Source: Oxalobacteraceae bacterium
GTDB lineage: Bacteria > Pseudomonadota > Gammaproteobacteria > Burkholderiales > Burkholderiaceae_D
DNA length: 5,266 nucleotides
Assembly: GCA_003132085.1 (NCBI GenBank)
Contig: PKWO01000214.1
Coordinates: 1-5,266 of the forward strand
Direction of reading: 5' to 3'
The translations under genes and the position numbers were made by a program. Shown here in pieces: positions 1 to 5,266 of this stretch (the stretch's first letter is position 1; each line of letters starts with the position of its first letter). Below the pieces are notes generated by a model. That model saw nothing but the letters and a program-made list of their open reading frames with translations. It was not told where the DNA came from and ran no database searches.

Positions 1-29
1 TCCAAAAATGGGGGGATTACCGAGTGTCG

Positions 30-884
30 TTAATGAATCGGTGCAAGTAACGCCGGCATTCCGAATTCCTCCAATTTCGCATTCGACCGTACGAAATAGT
101 CGGACCAGAATTGCTTCAACGCGATAAGTGTCTTTGGGTCACGGTACTGAATTTTCACTTTTTTGCTGCCGTTACCCGGCAAATCCTCTGGAATGAGGCC
201 AGCGCCCATCACAAACACCGAAGCGCCGCCGAAATCGCCAAAGAGGCTATTGGCTTCCACCGCTTTAAGCTCCTTTACGGGGTCTATTTTTCGCACGCTG
301 TTGTTCGCGTAGAAACTTGAAATGGACGAATTTTCCAGCATATCGGACACCACAAGAACGATGCGTCGTGGCGTCTGCGATACTTTGACGATGCGCGACG
401 TCTCTGTGAGACTGCCAATCACATCGGATTTTGCGAGGTCGCTCGAACTTTGCTGGATCGTGTCGCCAATGGCTGCCAATGCGAGCTTAACCCCATATTC
501 TTGCTGCCCCTTCATGCATGCGTCGAAGAGTTTAAGGGCCTTTACACTAATGGAGTCGCGCTCCTTATCTGGAATCGGTTTTTCCAATACACCGGCAGCA
601 ACCACATCGAGATAGCGACCCTGGGAAAAGGCGGAAAATCGAAGTATTGTGAACGCAGTCCCCGGTGTTAATACCGAACGTGCTGAATCCGCTAAAGCCT
701 TTTGCAGATATGCATCCAACAGCACTGTCTGGTCGAGTAGAATGAAGAACTGTTGGTCTACCGACGATGCATACGTGGTAATTTTATTGGCGATGTAACA
801 GCTTGGTATCTGGTTTTGTGGGGCCGCCGCCAGACAGCCGAACGACACTGCCCCCAGGAGCGCCGCGACTAGTGCCTTTTTCAT
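30..884 (-). CDS. Exported protein with a degenerate von Willebrand factor A-like domain, function unknown
   Basis: The product is 284 residues. MKKALVAALLGAVSFGCLAAA is a clear signal peptide, with likely signal peptidase I cleavage near residue 20; C17 lacks a good lipobox. The rest alternates strand and helix like a vWA fold: strand FFILLDQT (47-53), a helix, strand TAFTILRFSAF (77-86), a long helical region (108-150), strand RRIVLVVSDML (173-183), strand ASVFVMGAG (221-229) and a final helix (251-272). The metal site looks incomplete: D51-Q-T53-V-L replaces DxSxS, while D181 in VVSDM sits where the third metal ligand would be. C29 and C123 are the only mature cysteines and could pair. I chose the start at 884 because AGAGG lies 9 nt upstream; the ATG at 893 directly abuts that site, and an upstream extension to 944 would overlap the previous gene. 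It lies 13 bp after the membrane-protein gene and is the last gene seen in the operon. The vWA call rests on pattern, not a profile search. Confidence 0.85.
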   Translation of the reverse strand: MKKALVAALLGAVSFGCLAAAPQNQIPSCYIANKITTYASSVDQQFFILLDQTVLLDAYLQKALADSARSVLTPGTAFTILRFSAFSQGRYLDVVAAGVLEKPIPDKERDSISVKALKLFDACMKGQQEYGVKLALAAIGDTIQQSSSDLAKSDVIGSLTETSRIVKVSQTPRRIVLVVSDMLENSSISSFYANNSVRKIDPVKELKAVEANSLFGDFGGASVFVMGAGLIPEDLPGNGSKKVKIQYRDPKTLIALKQFWSDYFVRSNAKLEEFGMPALLAPIH

Positions 885-893
885 CACATCCAT

Positions 894-898
894 CCTCT
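894..898 (-). promoter_or_regulatory. Ribosome binding site deciding the start of the vWA-like gene
   Basis: AGAGG on the minus strand overlaps the last base of the upstream TGA stop and sits 9 nt before the ATG at 884. The in-frame ATG at 893 touches it directly, so it is too close to be used. The arrangement suggests translation coupled to the preceding gene. Confidence 0.6.
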
Positions 899-2373
899 CA
901 AAACAACTCATCCAGCTCACGGCTTTGCAGTTCCTGGGCCGCACTGCGCTGTTCCTCTTCTTTGCGCACCTTGCGCTCCTTTAGCGCATGTATGACTGAG
1001 TCTTTTAACGGCGCATCGAGCGCCAATATGTATTTTTTTGCTGCCTCTTTGTCGTCACCCATCGAGTCGATGGATGACAAGGCTTGCTCCACGGTGATTG
1101 GGGCGTTGCTATCGGAAGTCACGACCGGCACTGTGTGAGACGGTGCATAGACGGGCGTGCCCACGCGTGGCTGCCGAACCTCATCCAAATAGTCGTCGAA
1201 GGATTTTTTCAACTCAAGACTGACGTTAACGCCGCGCAAACGCTGCTGCAAACTTTGCAGCTTGGCCTGGGCAACGCGAATAACTGGCGCGTAATACGCT
1301 TGGTAGTCGTCATAGGTTGAGAATCCATGTGTCCCGGCGTAAGCAGCATTACTTTCTTTGCCGGCGAAGCCCCACTTGTAGCCGGCGGCAATACCGACAA
1401 TCTGCGTGACGACGAAAATAAATGCCAACATCAAGAACGCCGCCATGCCTTCGTCGTGGATAGCTTTGCCGCTATCTTGTTTGGCTTTTTGATCCGCATC
1501 TATTTGCGGCTTCAAGACATCTTGTGGTAACGGCAAATTGCCGCTGGCGAAGGGATTTCCCGTGCTAGCAGACGGCATCGACTGTATGGATGTCCCTTGA
1601 GTCGTTTCCTGGATTTGCTCGTTCTCAAGGTGCTTCACACGCATCCACGTCGAAGTGACTGCGATCACCGCAATCACGACAGCAGCGACGATCACCATTA
1701 CATAGCTGCCCGAGGTGCCCACGCGATTAACGCATTGTGTGTATTCCGCTTGCTTATCGTCGACGGACTGGTCCCCGTTCAACATGATGTTTGTGCTCTT
1801 GAATAGTTCCCCCGGTTGGCGAAGTTCCTCCCACTCCTGCTTGCACCGGTTAATTAAATTGGTCCGATAGAGCTGATGCCCGGCGCTGTGTGTAACAAAC
1901 AACAGAATCACGCAAAGCACTAACACGATGGCAAACATCAGCAGCATACGAGTGTTCTCGCTGCCCTCTGTCGCCATCCATGTGCCGAGAAGGTATGAAA
2001 AACCAAGGCCCTCGGCGATGACCAACAAGCCTAGCACAAACACTAGCCATACCGGCAGTGGCGTGCGACCAAGGTCATTGGTTTTGGCAAGGTAGACCAA
2101 GCGTTTATGTAGCTCAGTGGGGCCAATGTACTTAATATACTGATTGTAATCGTCGCACAACGTGCGCTCGGCGTTGGTCCATGCTTTGTCTTTCGCATAG
2201 CGCGTCGTATCTTTCGAGATGCGCGCCATCTTGCCGATAATGGGAAGCGAATACCAGAAGCTCAACCACCAAAGGTTGATTTGGTATTTGAAGGCAAAAT
2301 AAATCGCGACCAAAATCGCCAATGACACCATGGCTGCGATGGTATGCATGTATTGATTGAGAACGTCGGACAT
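898..2373 (-). CDS. Inner-membrane protein with five predicted transmembrane segments and a cytoplasmic C-terminal tail
   Basis: The product is 491 residues, family not recognised. Hydrophobic segments lie near 11-28, 106-130, 142-163, 223-243 and 310-331. Basic residues concentrate in 29-105 and 164-222, so by the positive-inside rule the N-terminus is periplasmic and the C-terminus cytoplasmic. The loop 244-309 would then be periplasmic; it is rich in Q, S, T, P and N and looks disordered. The tail 332-491 has a probable helix around 362-400 (VIRVAQAKLQSLQQRLR), a proline- and valine-rich linker near 402-425 and a highly charged helix at 455-490 (KERKVRKEEEQRS) that could form a coiled coil. 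No catalytic motif is visible. GGGAG six nt before the ATG gives a strong ribosome site. It lies 19 bp after the OmpA-family gene and 13 bp before the vWA-like gene, so it probably anchors a complex with those two exported proteins in the inner membrane. Confidence 0.88.
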   Translation of the reverse strand: MSDVLNQYMHTIAAMVSLAILVAIYFAFKYQINLWWLSFWYSLPIIGKMARISKDTTRYAKDKAWTNAERTLCDDYNQYIKYIGPTELHKRLVYLAKTNDLGRTPLPVWLVFVLGLLVIAEGLGFSYLLGTWMATEGSENTRMLLMFAIVLVLCVILLFVTHSAGHQLYRTNLINRCKQEWEELRQPGELFKSTNIMLNGDQSVDDKQAEYTQCVNRVGTSGSYVMVIVAAVVIAVIAVTSTWMRVKHLENEQIQETTQGTSIQSMPSASTGNPFASGNLPLPQDVLKPQIDADQKAKQDSGKAIHDEGMAAFLMLAFIFVVTQIVGIAAGYKWGFAGKESNAAYAGTHGFSTYDDYQAYYAPVIRVAQAKLQSLQQRLRGVNVSLELKKSFDDYLDEVRQPRVGTPVYAPSHTVPVVTSDSNAPITVEQALSSIDSMGDDKEAAKKYILALDAPLKDSVIHALKERKVRKEEEQRSAAQELQSRELDELF

Positions 2374-2392
2374 TATCTACTCCCTTTTATGG

Positions 2393-4072
2393 TTATTTTG
2401 CGATACGAGGATTGAATCCGGCCATATACGTTTGACCCTGCGCGCCATAGTAGAGCCAGGAACCGGTCGCAACACGACCTGAATTCGGAATCACAATATC
2501 CATGCAACGCACCGGCCCGTCGACAAACACGCGGTACAACAGCGCGTTCTCGCCCTGATAAGTGTTGACCTCCGGTGTGATCTTGTAATCAGGTTTCAAA
2601 TTTGGCGACGCGTGCTGCGCGTAGTTCTTGTACAAGAGCAACTCGGGCTTGTGGGCAGGTGAACCGCCATCGCGAAGGACCGCCACATTGATCAATGCGA
2701 CCAAATGACCGTTGACCGTGTCGGACCACGAAGTGTTGTACAGATTCGGCATGTATTCCGCCGTGCTGATTTCCCTGCCGTCACGTAGTGATTTCACTCC
2801 GTTGCCCACGCGTGGGTGATCGTCGCTGCAACTGCGTGACATCGGTGCGTCGGATGCTTGCGCCGACGAGATAAGATTGAACGTGGACCGTTCTCCCACC
2901 AAGCGACCTATGTCGATGCTTGGCATCTTAATGCCAACCGGTGCACCGCCGAAGTCAAATGGAGCATTGGGCTTCGGATTCACAGAATGCGCCGATTGAG
3001 CAGTGGCTGACGTTGCCGTGGTTGCACCATTGCTATCCCTGTGGGCAGTGACCTTGTCCTTGATAGGTTTCTTGTTGTCAGTCATGGTCGCTGTCGCGGC
3101 CGGCGCGTTATTGCCTCTCCCATCTGTGGCGGTCGGGGCGGGATGCCGAGCAGCCGAGTCGGCGACGCGGTAATAGTCGACGCGAGCCTTGCGTGCTGCA
3201 AGATATTTTCTGAACGCAGTATCGTCGGTCAAGTCAACGATTTCGACACGCCGATTCTTGGCGCGTCCTTCCTCGGTGCGGTTGTCAGCGATGGGAAGTG
3301 TCTCACCTGCGCCTTGGAAATAGATTTGGCTATCCGAGATGCCAGCATCACGGAACAGTTTCGCCACGCTTTTTGCGCGGCGCTCGGACAAATCGGCATT
3401 CGACCGCGAACTTCCAGTGTCGTCTGTGTGGCCAACAATCAAAATTCGCTTATTTTTGAGTATCTCGATTGAATGGCGTATGTCCGCCGGAGCGTTGGCC
3501 GGCAGCTTTGCGTTTTGCTTTGCGTACGAGTATTCATCAGCGATTTCGGAAAAATAGGCATGGGCGTTGGGTACCAGGTCGTCCGAACCGCTCATGAAGT
3601 GACCGCCGTTCTCCTGGTCTTTGAGGGACACTGAGAATCCAAGGTTTTCTTCTTTGTTGGGCTTGGCGGGTTGTGCCTCGCCCGTATTGGCACCCATGGC
3701 GGCATCTGGCGCGTCTACCTTGACGTCGACAATCGTCATATCCAATGCGTATTTCTTGGCAATCTTGGACAATTCACATTTTTTGCGGTCCATGTCCGCG
3801 CCGATAAGTCCACCGACCAAGGCACCCGCGCCCGCGCCAATGTACTTGCCGGAATTGCTGTTGATCTTGTTACCAACAATAGCGCCGATGAGTGTGCCTG
3901 CGACGATGCCAACATTGCGTGCGTTATTGGCGCACGGGTCATCGCTATTGAACGTCTCTTTGAACGAGGGCTGACCGGTTTTTGGGTCCACTGCGCAGCC
4001 GTTGGCAATAAGACTGCTTGCCAACACGATGGATACCTTGGACAGCGGAAAACGCTTAGCAAACTGATTCAT
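2393..4072 (-). CDS. OmpA-family peptidoglycan-binding probable lipoprotein with glycine zipper and unrecognised C-terminal domain
   Basis: The product is 559 residues. The N-terminus has a signal sequence ending LIANGC, a plausible but non-canonical lipobox with C26 as lipid site. A glycine zipper follows at 54-92 (VGIVAGTLIGAIVG, YIGAGAGALVGGLIG), as in 17-kDa surface antigens, flanked by C47 and C99. An OmpA C-terminal domain spans about 160-281. GHTDDTG gives D217 and LSERR gives R232, which by register match the Asp and Arg that hold diaminopimelate in OmpA-like domains; N225 and the closing NRRVEIVDL also fit. A low-complexity A/T/N linker (about 305-370) leads to a 190-residue domain I do not recognise, probably beta-rich, with C415 and C523. 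Pal-like proteins normally end after the OmpA domain, so this extension is unusual. The start at 4072 has AGGAG six nt upstream; an upstream in-frame ATG at 4129 would put residues ahead of the signal peptide. First of three tightly spaced genes. Confidence 0.92.
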   Translation of the reverse strand: MNQFAKRFPLSKVSIVLASSLIANGCAVDPKTGQPSFKETFNSDDPCANNARNVGIVAGTLIGAIVGNKINSNSGKYIGAGAGALVGGLIGADMDRKKCELSKIAKKYALDMTIVDVKVDAPDAAMGANTGEAQPAKPNKEENLGFSVSLKDQENGGHFMSGSDDLVPNAHAYFSEIADEYSYAKQNAKLPANAPADIRHSIEILKNKRILIVGHTDDTGSSRSNADLSERRAKSVAKLFRDAGISDSQIYFQGAGETLPIADNRTEEGRAKNRRVEIVDLTDDTAFRKYLAARKARVDYYRVADSAARHPAPTATDGRGNNAPAATATMTDNKKPIKDKVTAHRDSNGATTATSATAQSAHSVNPKPNAPFDFGGAPVGIKMPSIDIGRLVGERSTFNLISSAQASDAPMSRSCSDDHPRVGNGVKSLRDGREISTAEYMPNLYNTSWSDTVNGHLVALINVAVLRDGGSPAHKPELLLYKNYAQHASPNLKPDYKITPEVNTYQGENALLYRVFVDGPVRCMDIVIPNSGRVATGSWLYYGAQGQTYMAGFNPRIAK

Positions 4073-4078
4073 AGCGAA

Positions 4079-4083
4079 CTCCT
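4079..4083 (-). promoter_or_regulatory. Ribosome binding site fixing the start of the OmpA-family gene
   Basis: AGGAG on the minus strand lies six nt before the ATG at 4072. This, with the signal peptide beginning right at that Met, rules against the longer reading frame beginning at 4129. Confidence 0.75.
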
Positions 4084-4159
4084 GGCGAACGAATGTCGTA
4101 ATCCGACTGCCCAAGGCGAGCAAATGCACCCGCTGAACGTGTCGGTATGAGGGAGTTGG

Positions 4160-4351
4160 CTATCTGGTGGCCAGCGCTTTTTCGATTTTCTTATCGGTCT
4201 TGTATTGGCTTAACGCATAGACCGACCAGAGAGCGGCAGGCAGCCAGCCGATCAGGGTCAATTGAAGAAGCAGGCAGATGATGCCGGCGAAGGGCCGGCC
4301 AATGGAAAAGAACTGCACCCATGGCAAGAAAATTGCCAAAATTAACCGCAT
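4160..4351 (-). CDS. YqaE/Pmp3 family small membrane protein
   Basis: The product is 63 residues. Two hydrophobic segments (about 2-17 and 20-47) are joined by SIGRP, with a cytoplasmic-looking basic tail SQYKTDKKIEKALATR. The pattern ILAIFLPW, a Gly-containing turn, then LTLIGWLPAALWSVYAL fits the YqaE/Pmp3 (UPF0057) family, although the usual PP of the first segment is PW here. Yeast and plant Pmp3 proteins affect membrane potential and salt tolerance; the bacterial role is poorly defined. AAGGGGG four nt before the ATG is a strong ribosome site. It reads in the same direction as the OmpA-family gene but is separated from it by 87 bp, so it may be the promoter-proximal gene of the same transcript or an independent unit. 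Family call fairly secure, functional link to the neighbours is inference. Confidence 0.85.
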   Translation of the reverse strand: MRLILAIFLPWVQFFSIGRPFAGIICLLLQLTLIGWLPAALWSVYALSQYKTDKKIEKALATR

Positions 4352-4411
4352 GTGACCCCCTTATTGATTTTATTGCCATATTTAGTACTCAATCGCGGGA
4401 CTGGCGCATCC

Positions 4412-4441
4412 TGTCAAAATTACAAGTGACAAAATTACGAG
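4412..4441. repeat. Two tandem 15-bp repeats upstream of the yqaE-like gene
   Basis: TGTCAAAATTACAAG (4412-4426) is followed directly by TGACAAAATTACGAG (4427-4441), 13 of 15 bases identical. Read on the minus strand, the copies contain TTGACA and TTGTCA, which resemble -35 boxes facing yqaE. A good -10 box is not found 16-18 bp downstream of TTGACA (GATTGA at 17 bp); the nearest AT-rich stretch, TACTAAATAT, is about 24 bp away. The repeat could be a binding site for a dimeric regulator, or a promoter of non-standard type. Confidence 0.6.
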
Positions 4442-4509
4442 TCATGGACACGAGCGCTACATGCTGCGTTGGTCCCTCTTACAGGGAGCATCCGCACAAC
4501 TTACCACAA

Positions 4510-4525
4510 AGTAATATTTATTACT
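4510..4525. repeat. 16-bp AT-rich palindrome AGTAATA-TT-TATTACT
   Basis: Two perfect 7-bp arms are separated by TT. It lies about 160 bp upstream of the yqaE-like start and 5 bp outside the left target duplication of the MITE-like element. The symmetry fits an operator for a dimeric regulator, but no regulator gene is present in the window to pair with it, and chance in AT-rich DNA is possible. Confidence 0.45.
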
Positions 4526-4539
4526 ATCGGGAGCTGACC

Positions 4540-4694
4540 CAGGGCAGGGTAATCACATGAAGCTTCGATGAGTACAAAAGAACGCGATTAGACGCCTACA
4601 GCGCATGAAAATCAAATTGCAAAGTCATTCATGGTATTTAAACACGGAGATTCTGCATAAATTTTCAGCACAGTAGCTTCATGCGATTGCCCTG
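4540..4694. mobile_element. 155-bp MITE-like element, possibly of the ISAs1 family
   Basis: The left end reads CAGGGCA then, after a 5-base insertion (GGGTA), ATCACATGAAGC (4540-4563). The right end read inward on the minus strand is CAGGGCA then ATCGCATGAAGC (4694-4676). Apart from the insertion, 18 of 19 bases match. Immediately outside are GGAGCTGACC (4530-4539) and GGATCTGACC (4695-4704), a 10-bp direct repeat with one mismatch, as expected of a target-site duplication. As I recall the ISAs1 family, its elements start CAGGG and duplicate 8-10 bp, which fits; the family name remains tentative. No transposase is encoded in the 106-120 bp core, so it would be non-autonomous or an internally deleted insertion sequence. 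The insertion in the left end and the mismatch in the duplication suggest an old copy. It separates the yqaE-side and argB-side control regions. Confidence 0.65.
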
Positions 4695-4742
4695 GGATCT
4701 GACCGGCCCGCACAGCCCAAATGGCTTGCAGCGGGTAACATT

Positions 4743-4768
4743 CCCCCGCGTCACCACCTTCGCGGGAA
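4743..4768. repeat. REP-like GC-rich hairpin
   Basis: CCCGCG (4745-4750) and CGCGGG (4761-4766) form a perfect 6-bp stem around a 10-base loop; TT upstream and AA after the right arm (4767-4768) extend it imperfectly past two extra C. The neighbouring text (TTCGCGGGAACGACAGG, then GTCCAGGGA) resembles the dispersed intergenic repeats with TTCCCGCG..CGCGGGAA common in proteobacteria. A degenerate member of such a family is likely. It has no T tract, so a terminator is less likely. Confidence 0.45.
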
Positions 4769-4806
4769 CGACAGGCGTCCAGGGATTTGCGGTTGTTCAT
4801 GGCTTT

Positions 4807-4835
4807 TTCGCGCGTATTTCAAACGGTTCGCGCGT
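4807..4835. repeat. Direct repeats TTCGCGCGT spaced 20 bp, upstream of argB
   Basis: TTCGCGCGT occurs at 4807-4815 and 4827-4835, each followed by a TTTCA or TTCA stretch. The 20-bp period is close to two helical turns, so both copies face the same side of the DNA. A wider inverted pair, TTTTCGCG (4805-4812) and CGCGAAAA (4849-4856), encloses them. A regulator site for argB is possible; no protein is identified. Confidence 0.4.
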
Positions 4836-4842
4836 TTCACTG

Positions 4843-4848
4843 TAAAAT
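4843..4848 (+). promoter_or_regulatory. Candidate -10 box of the argB promoter
   Basis: TAAAAT lies 27 bp before the argB ATG and matches five of six bases of TATAAT. No good -35 hexamer is found 16-18 bp upstream; that position falls between the two direct repeats, which would suit an activator-dependent promoter. Weak evidence from sequence alone. Confidence 0.3.
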
Positions 4849-4875
4849 CGCGAAAATATATTTTCTGGACTCGTC

Positions 4876-5266
4876 ATGACCGATTCGAGCGACCCAAACG
4901 GCGACCTCAGTGAAGTTGCTCCGCATATCAAGGCGCAAATTCTTGCAGAAGCGTTGCCGTACATTCGTAAATTCCATGGCAAAACCATCGTCGTCAAATA
5001 TGGCGGCAATGCGATGACCGAGGAGCGCTTGAAGCACGGCTTCGCGCGCGATGTGATCCTGTTGAAGCTGGTCGGCATGAATCCTGTCGTCGTGCATGGC
5101 GGCGGACCCCAGATCGACAACGCGCTCAAGAAAATCGGCAAGCAGGGTACCTTCATTCAGGGTATGCGGATTACCGATGAAGACACCATGGAAGTGGTCG
5201 AGTGGGTATTGGGCGGTGAAGTCCAGCAAGATATCGTCATGTTGATCAACCATTATGGCGGCCAAG
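4876..5266 (+). CDS. argB: Acetylglutamate kinase, N-terminal 130 residues (gene runs off the window)
   Basis: N-acetyl-L-glutamate kinase phosphorylates N-acetylglutamate with ATP, the second step of cytoplasmic arginine biosynthesis. The visible part holds VVKYGGNAM with the nucleotide-binding Lys at K41, the substrate-binding glycine loop VVHGGGPQI (72-80) and R98 in GMRITDED, the Arg that contacts acetylglutamate in characterised enzymes. The segment ILAEALPYIRKFHGKT before the kinase core matches the N-terminal helix of hexameric, arginine-inhibited enzymes, so feedback inhibition is expected. Family members are about 295-300 residues, so a little under half is present. The start at 4876 is preferred because an in-frame stop lies at 4843-4845 and no other start intervenes; the ribosome site is weak (GGA six nt upstream). 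It is divergent from the envelope operon and probably unrelated to it in function. Confidence 0.97.
   Translation, partial: MTDSSDPNGDLSEVAPHIKAQILAEALPYIRKFHGKTIVVKYGGNAMTEERLKHGFARDVILLKLVGMNPVVVHGGGPQIDNALKKIGKQGTFIQGMRITDEDTMEVVEWVLGGEVQQDIVMLINHYGGQ

Larger units (their letters stand above)
4352..4875. other. 524-bp divergent intergenic region between yqaE-like gene and argB
   Basis: No convincing protein gene is seen here; reading frames are short, and the 62-codon minus-strand frame at 4612-4800 crosses the end of a MITE-like element and a REP-like hairpin. From left to right it holds a 15-bp tandem repeat, an AT-rich palindrome, the MITE-like element with its target duplication, the REP-like hairpin, and the direct repeats and AT-rich stretch in front of argB. 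The region must contain the promoters of both flanking genes. Confidence 0.7.

Noticed and set aside
1..29. Possible terminator after the vWA-like gene
   Set aside because: No stem-loop is visible in the 29 bases available; the true end may lie outside the window.
322..615. Plus-strand frames inside the vWA-like gene, and similar frames inside the other two large genes
   Set aside because: They lie antisense to well-supported genes, with no ribosome sites or recognisable protein features.
898..4072. Resemblance to Zorya defence (ZorA with a long cytoplasmic tail plus ZorB with an OmpA domain) or to MotA/MotB-type motors
   Set aside because: The OmpA protein here is an apparent lipoprotein with a glycine zipper, not a single-span inner-membrane protein, and the five-segment protein shows no MotA/ExbB-like signature. 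No ZorC/ZorD-type helicase or nuclease gene is in the window.
2393..4072. Type VI secretion anchor (TssL/TagL) or Pal of Tol-Pal
   Set aside because: No other Tss or Tol genes are present, and the domain order with a zipper and C-terminal extension does not fit either.
4473..4487. Small hairpin TCCCT-CTTAC-AGGGA
   Set aside because: A 5-bp stem without a T tract is within chance and does not follow a gene end.
4612..4800. 62-codon minus-strand reading frame
   Set aside because: It runs across the end of the MITE-like element and a REP-like hairpin, and its SREGGDAG-type text is typical of translated intergenic repeats.
4837..5265. Long minus-strand frames opposite argB
   Set aside because: They are the complement of a clearly coding acetylglutamate kinase and show no independent family features.

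Overview
The window most resembles a betaproteobacterium of the order Burkholderiales, possibly near Oxalobacteraceae. The anchor is the start of argB at the right edge, whose protein (LAEALPYIRKFHGKT, VKYGGNAMTEERLKHGFARD, GMRITDEDTMEVVEWVLGGE) reads like the arginine-sensitive acetylglutamate kinases of that order. This assignment comes from remembered family sequence, not a database search.

Layout. Positions 30-4351 hold four genes on the minus strand, listed here in transcription order. First is a 63-residue YqaE/Pmp3-type membrane peptide (4351-4160). Next, after 87 bp, is a 559-residue OmpA-family probable lipoprotein (4072-2393). After 19 bp comes a 491-residue protein with five predicted membrane segments (2373-898). 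Last, after 13 bp, is a 284-residue exported protein with a von Willebrand factor A-like fold (884-30). The last three have good Shine-Dalgarno sequences and tight spacing, so they very likely form an operon. argB starts at 4876 on the plus strand and runs off the window.

The 524-bp divergent intergenic region (4352-4875) is rich in structure. It holds a tandem 15-bp repeat near yqaE, an AT-rich palindrome, a 155-bp MITE-like element with terminal inverted repeats beginning CAGGG and a 10-bp near-perfect target duplication, a REP-like GC hairpin, and a pair of direct repeats 20 bp apart just upstream of argB.

How the genes may work together (inference). The OmpA-family protein has a glycine zipper, a peptidoglycan-binding domain with the key Asp and Arg intact, and a C-terminal domain I do not recognise. 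The five-segment protein has a long periplasmic loop and a 160-residue cytoplasmic tail. The vWA-like protein is exported to the periplasm. Together they could form an envelope complex linking outer membrane, cell wall, periplasm and inner membrane. I cannot match the trio to any named system, so it is the best candidate for an undescribed system here. Its function is unknown.
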